Assembly: GCA_028821605.1 (NCBI GenBank)
Contig: JAPPFM010000026.1
Coordinates: 1-58,140 of the forward strand
Source of the DNA: Candidatus Poribacteria bacterium
GTDB taxonomy: Bacteria; Poribacteria; WGA-4E; WGA-3G
Direction of reading: 5' to 3'
Length of the DNA: 58,140 nt
Shown: positions 33,648-42,661 of the stretch, one piece after another
Layout of the letters: each line of letters opens with the position of its first letter
How positions within the stretch are numbered: position 1 is the first letter of the stretch
Position numbers and translations under genes: made by a program
The notes under the pieces: model-generated
Seen by the model: only the letters and a program-made list of their open reading frames with translations
The model's database searches: none
What the model was told of the DNA's origin: nothing

Positions 33648-33940
33648 TTCTATAGACATATCACTCCTAATGAAGATTAATAATTTAATGGGGTAATGTA
33701 TGTGTTGATTGTCTGAATCACGGAGAACACGGAGGACGCGGAAATTTTGGCGTGCGCGGTGTTCATCGTCTGAATCAGGATTTACAGGATTCTAAGGATT
33801 CACAGGATTATGGAGTCTTCTTGATTGAAAACTGTGCTTTATAGAATTACCCAAATATTTTATTAAACTTCATACGGGGTGAAGAAAGAGACGAAAACCG
33901 TTTCTGAAATGGGCAAAATTGTTAGTAGCAACTTGGATTA
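33648..33940. repeat. CAAGTTGC-family element, copy 3, interrupted
   Basis: The right part (ACGGGGTGAAGAAAGAG... GTTAGTAGCAACTTGGATTA) and the left part TCTATAGACATATCACTCCT match copies 1 and 2, but the CACCCCTACGGGGTG palindrome is split by an inserted ATGAAG-family element. The left terminal CAAGTTGC end is missing. Confidence 0.75.
33670..33872. repeat. MITE-like element, ATGAAG family, copy C
   Basis: Left end ATGAAGATTAATAATTTAAT, right end in reverse complement TGAAGTTTAATAAAATATTT. Flanked by TA on both sides; excising it plus one TA restores the palindrome seen intact at 14613 (CACCCCTACGGGGTG). The interior has degenerate direct repeats (GGATTTACAGGATTCTAAGG). About 203 bp, no coding potential. 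Confidence 0.8.
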
Positions 33941-34207
33941 ATGATAGTTGAAACCGAAAATTATATCCTTCGTTTTTTGGGTTGACGACAACTTCCAACT
34001 GTGAAATAATAGTTGGGAGCGATTAAGTTTTTCACACCGGAGCGTTGTCTTAGAATACTTAACCCCAAATAGGTTTTTGGGTGTCAATAGGGGCTTAATA
34101 CAAACTTGTTTTGACGACGACAAATCTGGTTGAGGGTGGCGGCGTTTTTGTTATTTGTCTTAATTGCCCTGCCCGAATTTTTCATTTGAAAATAGAGGAG
34201 ATTTAAC

Positions 34208-35371
34208 ATGAATGTAAGAAGAATCGTAACACTCGCGTTTGTTTTCGCGATTGTTGCTTTGGTTATAGGGGTTTCCGGTTGCGAAAGGGTCGCTAAGATA
34301 GTGCCTGATGCTGAAACCTCTCCGATGCCGTCTGAAGGGATTACCATCGGTATGGTCGTATCCGTGACAGGAAAAGATGCCGAGCCGTATGGACTTCCAA
34401 TGAAACGCGGGTTTGAGTTGGCACAAGAAGAGATTAATATGCTCAGCGATACGAACCTCATGTTCGTTACTGAGGACGATCAGAGTTCCGAAGAGGGCGC
34501 GATCGTAGCCGTGCAGCAATTGGTCGATCAAGGCGTACCGGTCATTGTCGGAATCGCTATCTCAGATTACCTTGAAGACGCTTTTCCGATTGCGCAAAAG
34601 GCGGGAGTGGTCGCTTTTAGTTCGGTTTCTTCCGCGGCGGGTTTGAGTACGTTGATTGGGGATTATGTCTTCCGCGCCCCTATCGCTGTGGATATAATGA
34701 ATCCGAGTGGTGTGAAGGCGACTCATGAGAAACTTGGCTATACAAAAGTGGCACTGATATATGATGCCGCGGATACCTACTCCACAAGTAGCAACGATGA
34801 GTTGAAGAAAGCACTTGCGGCGAGCGGGGTCGAGATTCTGACAGAGGAAACCTTCCAAACCGACGACACCGATTTTACTCAGCAGTTAACCAATATCATG
34901 AACATGGCACCTGACGCGCTCTTTATCTCTGCGCTGTCAGTAGAGATGACGCAGGTTGTCATTCAAGCGGGAGATCTCGGTATCCCCGACACGGTTCAAC
35001 TGATTGTGCCTGATTTGACTGCAAAGGAAATCCAACAGGTGGGTGATGCTGCCGAGGGTGCGATAGCTTTTTCTAGCTGGACGAGTCTGTCTAATGTCCC
35101 CGGAAACCAGGATTTCATCCAGAAGTATCAGGCGAAATACGGGATTGACGCTGAACCGTGGGCGGCACAGTCGTATGCGACGCTCTATATTCTCGCCAAC
35201 GCCATCGCCAACGCGAAATCGACAGATTCCACGGCGATTCGTGACGCATTGGCGCAGACGATGGATTTTCCGACAATCTTAGGCAATTTCTCGTTTGACG
35301 CTGGCGGTGAAGGAGTGTATGATCCGATTGTCCTTATGGTCAAGGATGGAGCACTTCAACTCTTTGAATAA
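34208..35371 (+). CDS. Liv-type substrate-binding lipoprotein, orphan
   Basis: A 387-residue type 1 periplasmic binding protein (branched-chain amino acid receptor family). Lipoprotein signal with lipobox VSGC (Cys about residue 25). The mature part starts ITIGMVVSVTGKDAEPYG, with GFELAQEEINML, a central VPVIVGIAISDYLEDAFPIAQKAGV and WAAQSYATLYILANAIANAKS, all as in LivJ-like proteins. No permease or ATPase genes of a Liv system are adjacent, so it may act as a sensor partner or use a distant transporter. A strong terminator follows directly. Confidence 0.92.
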   Translation: MNVRRIVTLAFVFAIVALVIGVSGCERVAKIVPDAETSPMPSEGITIGMVVSVTGKDAEPYGLPMKRGFELAQEEINMLSDTNLMFVTEDDQSSEEGAIVAVQQLVDQGVPVIVGIAISDYLEDAFPIAQKAGVVAFSSVSSAAGLSTLIGDYVFRAPIAVDIMNPSGVKATHEKLGYTKVALIYDAADTYSTSSNDELKKALAASGVEILTEETFQTDDTDFTQQLTNIMNMAPDALFISALSVEMTQVVIQAGDLGIPDTVQLIVPDLTAKEIQQVGDAAEGAIAFSSWTSLSNVPGNQDFIQKYQAKYGIDAEPWAAQSYATLYILANAIANAKSTDSTAIRDALAQTMDFPTILGNFSFDAGGEGVYDPIVLMVKDGALQLFE

Positions 35372-35397
35372 CCTCGCCATTGGATAAATATAAACAG

Positions 35398-35441
35398 AGC
35401 CTTGTCATCAGTCACCCACTGATGGCAAGGCTTTTGCTTTT
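35398..35441 (+). terminator. Rho-independent terminator
   Basis: Stem AGCCTTGTCATCAGT with ACTGATGGCAAGGCT (one G-T pair), loop CACCC, followed by TTTTGCTTTT. Placed 26 bp after the binding-protein stop. Confidence 0.92.
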
Positions 35442-35586
35442 ATGAATCAGTTCTATAAAACCAAAAGATGTATACACATTGATGACCGACAGATGTCCTG
35501 ATTCCGCTTTTGCTATTTTTTTCTTTAATGATGTGCTAAAATAATTTAACTTGCTAACGCCAACGTATGCGTTATTTTTATGCTTG

Positions 35587-35700
35587 TTATAGTAAAGCCC
35601 ACGATTACTTGGAGATTGGTGGTAGGCGAGGTTCCAAACCTCGCCAGCGGTGATCGAGGTTTTGTTAGCTAAACAACTGTCTACATATTTTTGGACATTG
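35587..35700. repeat. TATAGTAAAG inverted-repeat element, copy d (degenerate)
   Basis: Left end TTATAGTAAAGCCCACGATT, interior GGCGAGGTTCCAAACCTCGCC palindrome and CTAAACAACTGTCTACATAT block are shared with the other copies. The right terminal repeat is no longer recognisable. It forms most of the gap before the subtilase gene. Confidence 0.6.
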
Positions 35701-35748
35701 GCAGTATTGGATACTACAGGACTCTTTTGCTGATAACCCATAGCCATT

Positions 35749-38700
35749 ATGAAATGCTCTAAGATTTTACGATTAGGTGTCTTACTTTTAGTAATTTTAA
35801 TCTGCTCTGAGTTCTCGGTAATTAAAGCAGAAAATCCGCCTTTCGCGGAGATTGTCCCGCACTTTACCCCGGGTGAACTCCTAATTCGTTTAACCCCAGA
35901 GGCGGCAGCGGATGTTCAGCGATTGCAAGCGAATGCACCGATCTCCATTCTACACGCCAAACACAAGGTTGAGTCCTTACATCTCCTATTTCCATACATC
36001 GCACGCACCTCACTGAATCCAAATCTAAAACGTATCTATCTATTACGGTTTGCCCCTGATGCCCCACTGGAGGAGCTGAGCGGTATTTATGAGCAAAGTC
36101 CGTTCGTTGAGACGGTCGAGTATAACTACCTCCGTCCAACGTTAGCGGAGGCTGTCGTTCCTAATGATCCGAAGTATCCCGAACAGTGGAGCCTGCCATT
36201 GATGAGATTACCGCAGGCGTGGGCAATTGAGAAGGGGGATCGGGAGGTCGTGATTGCTATCATCGATTCTGGTATTGATTACAGACACGATGATTTGGCA
36301 CCGAAAGCGTGGATAAATCCGGGCGAGGTTCCAGATAACGATCTTGACGACGATGGCAACGGTTATGTCGACGATGTCTACGGTTGGGATTTTACCGATG
36401 CCCCTAATTTGCAAGGAGAGGGTGATTACATCGAAGGTGATAACGAGCCTATTGATGAAAAGGGACACGGTACACATGTCGCTGGCATTGCCGGTGCGAT
36501 GCCTGATAACGGAATCGGTATCGCTGGCGTTGCATGGGATTGTCCGCTCATGGCGATACGCGCTGGACTCTCCCTCGGTGGGAGTTCCCGAATGCAGGAC
36601 GATGACTCCGCTGCAGCGATTGTCTATGCCGCCGACAGCGGCGCAAGCGTCATCAACATGAGTTGGGGCAGTGAACACCGCTCTTTCGTCATTCAGGATG
36701 CGATTGATTATGCGTATGCACGGGGGGTTGTATTGGTCGCCGCTGCTGGCAATTCTCAGAAGGCTGCCGCAATTTTCCCCGCTGCCTACCGGAAGGTTAT
36801 CGCTGTCGCATCAACTGAGCAGAATCAACAACGGTTCTACCAGTCCAATTTTGGTGCGTCTGTGGACATAGGGGCACCCGGCAACGTCATTCTCAGCACT
36901 CAAATTAATAACCAGTACCGACTTCTAACCGGTACTTCGATGGCTTCGCCACATGTCGCGGGTATTGCAGCGTTAATCCTTTCCAAGCGTCCTGCCTTGA
37001 CCCATGAAGAGGTCCGACACATACTTATTAACACCGCTGACCCTGTTTACCAAGAGGATAGTGATGTATTGGATGAAAAGTTTGTCGGGGCAGGCACTGT
37101 GAATGCTGAACGCGCCCTGCTCGCGAGTGGCGCGTTGCAAGCGCGCATCCTCGCACCTGAGACGAATAGCGGCGGTGCAGATTCAATTACCATCGTCGGG
37201 ACGGCGGGTGGTTATAAGTTTCACTCTTGGCAGCTGAGTTATGGGGCATCAACAGTCCCTGTCGAGTTTACGCCTTTCACCGAATCCAACGTTACACAGA
37301 AAATCGGTGAGACCTTGGTTGTTTGGGATACGACAGCCGTTCCAGAAGGCATCTACACCGTCCGCTTAACAGCAACAGCCAAAGACGGACAACAGACACA
37401 CGACCAAGTTGTGTTGGGTTTAGACCGAACACCGCCGCAAGTTATCTCGCTTACTGCAACAGAGACGCTTTATGGCGACCGTGGACTTTCGATCTTCACG
37501 TGGGCAACAGATGATGTCACCCAGAATACACTCTATTATCGGCGGAAAGGTAACCTTGCACCTTTTGCGCCTATTGAAACCACTGATCTCGGTGTAGAGC
37601 ATTTCCTTTCTTTAGGTTTGGAAAGCGGAGTTTACCAGTTTTTTGTTGAATCAGAGAATACAACAAACCTCATAATGAGAGAGGACAACGGCGGCGCATT
37701 TTATACAATTGACGTTGTTGGTCGGTATATCTCACCGAGCGGATTCACTGAAAAATTTCTCGATATTCCACCGCTCCACATCGCGAGTGTCACCGCAGAC
37801 TTTGACGGAGACGGTTTGTTGGAAATCGTCGGAAGTCCATCTTCATCCGAGACGGTTGACCCCGAATTGCAGTCCTCTATTTTAGCGATCTATGAAAGTT
37901 TCCCAAGTGGAAACCGATATGAACTGGTGCATACGCTTGAGACTGTGGACGGACTTTCCAATTTGGAGGGGTTCGTTACATGGGCGGTGGATGATACGGA
38001 TGGTGACGGTTTGCTCGAAATACTCGCAACTGACGATGCGCGAACCTTTCTCATTGAGAGCACCACACCCCGTGGATACCCACACCAAGTTATTTGGGAA
38101 ACTCCGTTTCTGTCCGGTGGTACCATCGCTGACTTAGATCGCGATGGACAAAAAGAGATTATCGGGGCGGATAATAACAATGACCGCCTCCTTATTTTTG
38201 AATATGACAATGTAACAAACACCTACGTTGAGGGTGCTGTGTTGGTTAACGAATCCGCCGGTTCCAATGTATTCGCGCAACAGTTTGCTATTGACGATTT
38301 TGATAGTGATGGGAGCGTGGAGTTAGTGACAGCGGATAGCGAAGGTGATCTTTTCGTTTATGAATCTACTTCCATCCGTAATACGTTCCACCTTGAGTGG
38401 CAGACGCAGCTTCCGCTTAAAGACATCACGCAACTTACTGTGGGAGATCTCACCGGTGATGGTATTCCTGAGTTTGTCGTTGGTGGCTTACTATCGCTAC
38501 CGGATAATTCTTCGGGACCGCGTATCTGGAAGTTCTTTGTTTTTACGCACACACCAAACGGCTACGCGATGCTATCGAATGGCACACGCGATGCGACTGT
38601 CGCAATAGCACCACACCGCCTGAGTGGAAACAGTCTCTCAATCGCGGATCTGAACGGTGATGGCTCTAATGTCCTTGTTGTCGCCACCTATCCGAACCTC

Positions 38701-39900
38701 TATGTGATGCAGTGGGATGGCACAACATTGCTACCACTCTGGCACCGGAGGATGGAGGAGACCCCTGCACTCTTTACCGTGGATCTCAATCAAAACGGAT
38801 TTGACGAGTTTTACGTTAACCTTGAGGATGGAATTTACCGCTTTGAATCCATCTTTGCAACAGATCCGGGTTCTATTGATGCACTCATGCCGTGGAATGT
38901 TGAAGCGAGACCGTTGACGGAAAAGGCTGTGCATGTTAGGTGGGATGCTGAGCAGGAGGACGAGACGAATAGGGACGAGGTGACCTCGCCCCTACAGCAG
39001 AAACTCTATTTTACTGTTTACCGCGCGCAAGGTGAAAAGGAAAAGGCTCCCGCAGATGATGCTTATAAAAAGGTCGCGGAAAACCTTACCTTCACAAGAT
39101 TCCTTGACAGAAAGGTGACAAAGGATAACACGTATTGGTACACTGTCACAGGAAAAAATGAGGAGGGAAAAGAGACACGGCACACCGAGGCTGTTTCTGC
39201 TACACCACGGGAGCCACCTCAATTGATTCGTGCAGCCTATCACCGTCCTGAAGGCGGGCAACCTGAATCTCAGATTGACATACCCAGTGAGGTTCCTATG
39301 CAAGGAAATTTCTGGGTGCTCGTTACATTTGATCGACGGATGGACCTCGGAATTGGTGACGAGAACCGGTATGTCTTGCGAGCCGCGAAGCGGATTGGTG
39401 GTGTGAATCCGGCATCTGCCATTCGTGATCGGATGGGCAGACGTGCCCTCTTGGCGTTTGATACAGAGAGCCTCTTTGAGCACTTCGGACAATCGCTTAT
39501 TGGTACAACGGATCAGTATGAAATTACTGTGTCCAATGTGAGCGATATCGATGAAAACCCTATCCGCGCTTCTACACGTCCCCTTGAAATACCTCCGGGC
39601 ATTATGGAAACCGCAGTGTCAGATTTGACACAGGTACGTGTCTATCCAAATCCGGTGCGTCCTAATGTGGCTGATAAAGGTGCAATCACGTTTGACAGGC
39701 TGCCTGTTGGGACACGTATCCAGCTCTTTACCGCAAGAGGTGAGTTGCTTGAAACGTTGGATGTGACGGATCAAGATCACAACCGCAAGGAGTGGTGGCT
39801 GACGAGCAATAACACCGCGGACGTATCGACGGGTATCTATATCTATGTTCTTGAATTTGATACGGAAAAAAAGATCGGCAAAATCGCGGTGATTAAATGA
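35749..39900 (+). CDS. Giant exported subtilisin-like protease with FG-GAP repeats and type-IX-like tail
   Basis: 1383-residue exported S8 serine protease. Signal peptide about 1-26, then an inhibitor-like prodomain (FTPGELLIRLTPEA...). Catalytic triad: Asp173 (IIDSGID), His240 (GHGTHVAG) and Ser397 (GTSMASPHVAG). After about 450 come Ig-like modules, then FG-GAP/VCBS propeller repeats (ADFDGDGLLEIVG, DTDGDGLLEIL, DLDRDGQKEIIG, DLTGDGIPEFVVG), a fibronectin-like module (about 1050-1150) and a C-terminal FlgD/type-IX-like domain (VRVYPNPVRP ... STGIYIYVLEF...KIGKIAVIK). A palindromic repeat is embedded in the fibronectin module. Probably a surface or secreted protease. The lipid kinase start overlaps its stop by 4 bp. 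Confidence 0.93.
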   Translation: MKCSKILRLGVLLLVILICSEFSVIKAENPPFAEIVPHFTPGELLIRLTPEAAADVQRLQANAPISILHAKHKVESLHLLFPYIARTSLNPNLKRIYLLRFAPDAPLEELSGIYEQSPFVETVEYNYLRPTLAEAVVPNDPKYPEQWSLPLMRLPQAWAIEKGDREVVIAIIDSGIDYRHDDLAPKAWINPGEVPDNDLDDDGNGYVDDVYGWDFTDAPNLQGEGDYIEGDNEPIDEKGHGTHVAGIAGAMPDNGIGIAGVAWDCPLMAIRAGLSLGGSSRMQDDDSAAAIVYAADSGASVINMSWGSEHRSFVIQDAIDYAYARGVVLVAAAGNSQKAAAIFPAAYRKVIAVASTEQNQQRFYQSNFGASVDIGAPGNVILSTQINNQYRLLTGTSMASPHVAGIAALILSKRPALTHEEVRHILINTADPVYQEDSDVLDEKFVGAGTVNAERALLASGALQARILAPETNSGGADSITIVGTAGGYKFHSWQLSYGASTVPVEFTPFTESNVTQKIGETLVVWDTTAVPEGIYTVRLTATAKDGQQTHDQVVLGLDRTPPQVISLTATETLYGDRGLSIFTWATDDVTQNTLYYRRKGNLAPFAPIETTDLGVEHFLSLGLESGVYQFFVESENTTNLIMREDNGGAFYTIDVVGRYISPSGFTEKFLDIPPLHIASVTADFDGDGLLEIVGSPSSSETVDPELQSSILAIYESFPSGNRYELVHTLETVDGLSNLEGFVTWAVDDTDGDGLLEILATDDARTFLIESTTPRGYPHQVIWETPFLSGGTIADLDRDGQKEIIGADNNNDRLLIFEYDNVTNTYVEGAVLVNESAGSNVFAQQFAIDDFDSDGSVELVTADSEGDLFVYESTSIRNTFHLEWQTQLPLKDITQLTVGDLTGDGIPEFVVGGLLSLPDNSSGPRIWKFFVFTHTPNGYAMLSNGTRDATVAIAPHRLSGNSLSIADLNGDGSNVLVVATYPNLYVMQWDGTTLLPLWHRRMEETPALFTVDLNQNGFDEFYVNLEDGIYRFESIFATDPGSIDALMPWNVEARPLTEKAVHVRWDAEQEDETNRDEVTSPLQQKLYFTVYRAQGEKEKAPADDAYKKVAENLTFTRFLDRKVTKDNTYWYTVTGKNEEGKETRHTEAVSATPREPPQLIRAAYHRPEGGQPESQIDIPSEVPMQGNFWVLVTFDRRMDLGIGDENRYVLRAAKRIGGVNPASAIRDRMGRRALLAFDTESLFEHFGQSLIGTTDQYEITVSNVSDIDENPIRASTRPLEIPPGIMETAVSDLTQVRVYPNPVRPNVADKGAITFDRLPVGTRIQLFTARGELLETLDVTDQDHNRKEWWLTSNNTADVSTGIYIYVLEFDTEKKIGKIAVIK
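38972..38992. repeat. Palindromic repeat inside the subtilase coding sequence
   Basis: GGGACGAGGT, one base, ACCTCGCCCC, then TACAG, in the same orientation class as the intergenic GTAGGGGCGAGG-type units (for example near 30822). It encodes part of DETNRDEVTSPLQQK, an acidic loop in a fibronectin-like module, and leaves the frame open. Confidence 0.7.
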
Positions 39901-40874
39901 ACAATTTTATTCTCATCGCAAACCCGATTTCCGGTAAGGGACACGCAAGAAACATTGCTGAACAGGCTTATGCTGCCCTCACTGCGTCTGGATGTCAGGG
40001 ACAATTGGTGTTTACTTCGGCATCTGGTGATGCGATGCGTTTCGCGCGAGAAGCCGTTTCTGATGGCATTCGGTCGGTGATTGCTTGCGGTGGTGATGGA
40101 ACACTCCACGAGGTCGTCAATGGCATCGCAATGGTTCCAGATGTAACCTTGGGGGTCCTTCCGTGCGGTCGTGGCAACGATTTCGCGGCGGCGATTGGCG
40201 TGCCACTGAAACCTGACGCTGCAATCGCAACCCTCTTATCTGGCACTCCTATCCGTGTCGATTTAGGACGCTGCTATCAGAATAGTCCTCAGTTAACGGT
40301 TAACAGTCGTCAGTTAAAAGGTGGGGTTGTTGAACCAGAGCCTTCTTTAACTGATAACCGACAACTGACAACTGACAACTATTTCATCACTATTGCTACC
40401 TGCGGATACGATACGGAAGTGAGTCGCCGCGCGGCGAAGGGAACACCACTGTTTGCAGGGACTGCTTCCTACGCTTATGCAGCAGTCGAGACATTGTTCT
40501 ACTATGAACCACCGTTTGTGAGACTTGAAGGGGATTTTGGTATCCACGAAGGACCGCTCCTCCTCGCAGCGACCGGGATCACACATCGATACGGTGGTGG
40601 ATTTCAGATTGTGCCGAATGCGCAAATCGACGATGGGCTTTTCGATGTCTGCATCATCCGTCCGGTCTCCTCGCTAACGGTGTTACGGCTTATGGTGACA
40701 CTCTTCTGGGGCGGACACGTCTCGCACCCAGCCGTATCTATGCACCAAACTCGTACTTTAACAATTGAGACCGACACCCCTCTTCTCTTGTATGCGGACG
40801 GTGAACCGATGTGCGAAACCCCTGCCACAATTGAGATAATTAAAGACGGACTCGTTGTGATGTCTCCTCGTTGA
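39897..40874 (+). CDS. Diacylglycerol/lipid kinase (YegS/BmrU-like) with repeat-derived insert
   Basis: 325-residue lipid kinase that phosphorylates diacylglycerol or a related lipid with ATP. N terminus LIANPISGKGHAR; the nucleotide motif CGGDGTLHEVVNG and GVLPCGRGNDFAAAIG follow; the C-terminal domain has DDGLFDVCIIRPVS and LYADGEP. At about residues 130-162 (SPQLTVNSRQLKGG ... TDNRQLTTDN) the protein is encoded by an intergenic-type inverted repeat, inserted in frame between the strand DLGRCY and YFITIATCGYDTEV, which are adjacent in normal family members. The ATG overlaps the subtilase stop. Confidence 0.9.
   Translation: MNNFILIANPISGKGHARNIAEQAYAALTASGCQGQLVFTSASGDAMRFAREAVSDGIRSVIACGGDGTLHEVVNGIAMVPDVTLGVLPCGRGNDFAAAIGVPLKPDAAIATLLSGTPIRVDLGRCYQNSPQLTVNSRQLKGGVVEPEPSLTDNRQLTTDNYFITIATCGYDTEVSRRAAKGTPLFAGTASYAYAAVETLFYYEPPFVRLEGDFGIHEGPLLLAATGITHRYGGGFQIVPNAQIDDGLFDVCIIRPVSSLTVLRLMVTLFWGGHVSHPAVSMHQTRTLTIETDTPLLLYADGEPMCETPATIEIIKDGLVVMSPR
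40290..40380. repeat. GTTATCAGTT-type inverted repeat within the lipid kinase gene
   Basis: Left arm CAGTTAACGGTTAACAGTCG then TCAGTTAA; right arm TTAACTGATAACCGACAACT then GACAACTGACAACT, in inverted orientation. The middle GAACCAGAGCCTTCTTTAAC also occurs in the intergenic unit near 6103 (AACCAGAGCCCTCTTTAAC). The reading frame stays open through it. Confidence 0.85.
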
Positions 40875-40894
40875 TTCCGCTCGTTTTTTTGTCC

Positions 40895-42661
40895 TTAGGA
40901 ATCCTCTGGATACATCTTCTCGATAGCATCCCCGTATCGTGCTATGATAACATTCCGCTTCAACTTTAGCGTCGGTGTCATCTCATCTTCTTCTTGAGAA
41001 AATTCCTTCTCAAGCAAGGTGAATCGACGTACCTGTTCAAAGTCGGCGAAATCGGTCAAACGGCTCCGGATGTCACTTTGAATCAGTTGTTGTATCTCAC
41101 GTGTCTCGAGCATCGTTGAAAGGTCATCCGTTGCAACACCGTTTTCCGCTGCCCACGCCTTGAGTGCATCAAAATTGGGAACAATCAGTGCGGCAAGGTT
41201 TTTGCGTTCGTTTCCGACCAACATAATCTGGTTAATGAAGGGACTTTGCACCAACTCACTCTCTATCGGTTGCGGCGCAACATTCTTGCCGTTAGAGAGC
41301 ACAATGATGTTCTTCTTTCTGTCAGTGATCTTGACAAATCCATCCTCATCAATGATGCCGATGTCGCCCGTATGAAACCAACGCTCTCCATCGATAACCT
41401 CTGCTGTCGCGGATTCGTTGTTGAAATAGCCTTTCATGACGTGTGGACCGCGGGTTAAAATCTCTCCGTCTTCAGCAATTTGTACCTCTATGCCCGGGAC
41501 AGGCATCCCAACCGTCCCAAATTTCCAACCGTCCGGATGGTTCATGCTAATAACAGGCGAGGTTTCCGTTAGTCCGTACCCCTCTAAAATAAGTATCCCC
41601 GCGGCGTGGAAAAATTCGGCAATTGCTTGTGGTAACGCTGCACCGCCTGAAACGAAAAAACGTAGCCTTCCGCCGGTTGCTGCTTTCAATTTCGCAAAGA
41701 CCAATTTGTTGGCAATGTTCTGCTGCAATTGTAAAATTGCGGACGGATTTTTTCCTTGTTGAATTGCTGAACTGACTGCTGAACCGACTGAAACGCCCCA
41801 ATGGAAAATTTTCTGTTTGAGCGGTGACCCCTCTTGCACGGCACGCAGGATTCTATCATGCATGGTTTCGTAAAGTCTCGGCACGCTGAGCATCACGGTT
41901 GGAGAAACCTCGCCCATGTTCTGCGCGACCGTAAACGTGCTCTCTGCATAAGCTATCTTTGCGCCGGAGAAAAGAGGCACATAATGCCCACCAAGCCGTT
42001 CAAACACGTGCGATAACGGCAGGAACGATAACAACACGTCTGCATCGCTGACATCAATAAGCGATTTGCACGCCTGTAAATTGAAAATAAAATTCGCATG
42101 TGTCAGCATAACTCCCTTCGGATCTCCTGTTGTCCCCGAAGTATAGATAATCGTTGCGATGTCGTTTTCGCTTGCAGCGTGGTCTGTTATCTCTCCATCC
42201 AATTCACAAACTGCTTCAAATTGAATAACACCTTCTGGCGTTTCACCTTCAATCGGATCAAAGATGATTACCTGTTCAAGGGTCGGCACCTCGTCTCGGA
42301 TAGCGGCTATCTTCTCCAACTGTTTGCTTGTAGAGACGCAGATAATTTTTGATCCGGAATCTTTTAGGATATAGCCAACCTGTGCGGCGGTCAGCGTTGA
42401 GAACATCGGGACGGTTACCCCACCGGCTTTGAGGGTGCCAAAATCTGTGATTGCCCATTCGGGGCGGTTCTCGGATACGATCGCAACCCGATCGTCCTTT
42501 TGCACTCCTAAAGCGTTGAGTCCTTTACTGAAAGCGTCCACCGATTCGCCGAGTTCGGCGTAAGAGATGTCTTGATAGGTGCCACCTTTCGGTTTGTGAG
42601 CGAGTGCGGGTTTACTGCCGTAGTGTTCGATTGAATGTTGTAGTAAAGATATCAGTGTCAT
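40895..42661 (-). CDS. Long-chain fatty acid CoA ligase (AMP-dependent synthetase)
   Basis: 588-residue adenylate-forming enzyme of the FadD15/long-chain acyl-CoA synthetase type; activates fatty acids with ATP and CoA. Motifs: IIYTSGTTGDPKGVMLTHAN (P-loop), SFLPLSHVFER, LEGYGLTETSPVIS, WFHTGDIGIIDEDGFVKITD and the hinge region DRKKNIIVLSNGKNVAPQPI. It begins LLQHSIEHYGSKPAL. The frame runs on to 42751, but the ATG at 42661 has GGAGAA upstream and fits the family start. Convergent with the lipid kinase; a membrane-lipid or fatty-acid role is plausible for both. Confidence 0.94.
   Translation of the reverse strand: MTLISLLQHSIEHYGSKPALAHKPKGGTYQDISYAELGESVDAFSKGLNALGVQKDDRVAIVSENRPEWAITDFGTLKAGGVTVPMFSTLTAAQVGYILKDSGSKIICVSTSKQLEKIAAIRDEVPTLEQVIIFDPIEGETPEGVIQFEAVCELDGEITDHAASENDIATIIYTSGTTGDPKGVMLTHANFIFNLQACKSLIDVSDADVLLSFLPLSHVFERLGGHYVPLFSGAKIAYAESTFTVAQNMGEVSPTVMLSVPRLYETMHDRILRAVQEGSPLKQKIFHWGVSVGSAVSSAIQQGKNPSAILQLQQNIANKLVFAKLKAATGGRLRFFVSGGAALPQAIAEFFHAAGILILEGYGLTETSPVISMNHPDGWKFGTVGMPVPGIEVQIAEDGEILTRGPHVMKGYFNNESATAEVIDGERWFHTGDIGIIDEDGFVKITDRKKNIIVLSNGKNVAPQPIESELVQSPFINQIMLVGNERKNLAALIVPNFDALKAWAAENGVATDDLSTMLETREIQQLIQSDIRSRLTDFADFEQVRRFTLLEKEFSQEEDEMTPTLKLKRNVIIARYGDAIEKMYPEDS

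Larger units (their letters stand above)
33615..34207. other. Repeat-rich intergenic region
   Basis: Holds a broken CAAGTTGC-family element interrupted by MITE-like copy C, then about 260 bp of AT-rich sequence without a recognised feature before the lipoprotein gene. A ribosome site AGAGGAG precedes the ATG at 34208. Confidence 0.7.

Noticed and set aside
35412-35747. 111-residue minus-strand open frame
   Set aside because: It covers a terminator and an inverted-repeat element, has no ribosome site and no family pattern.
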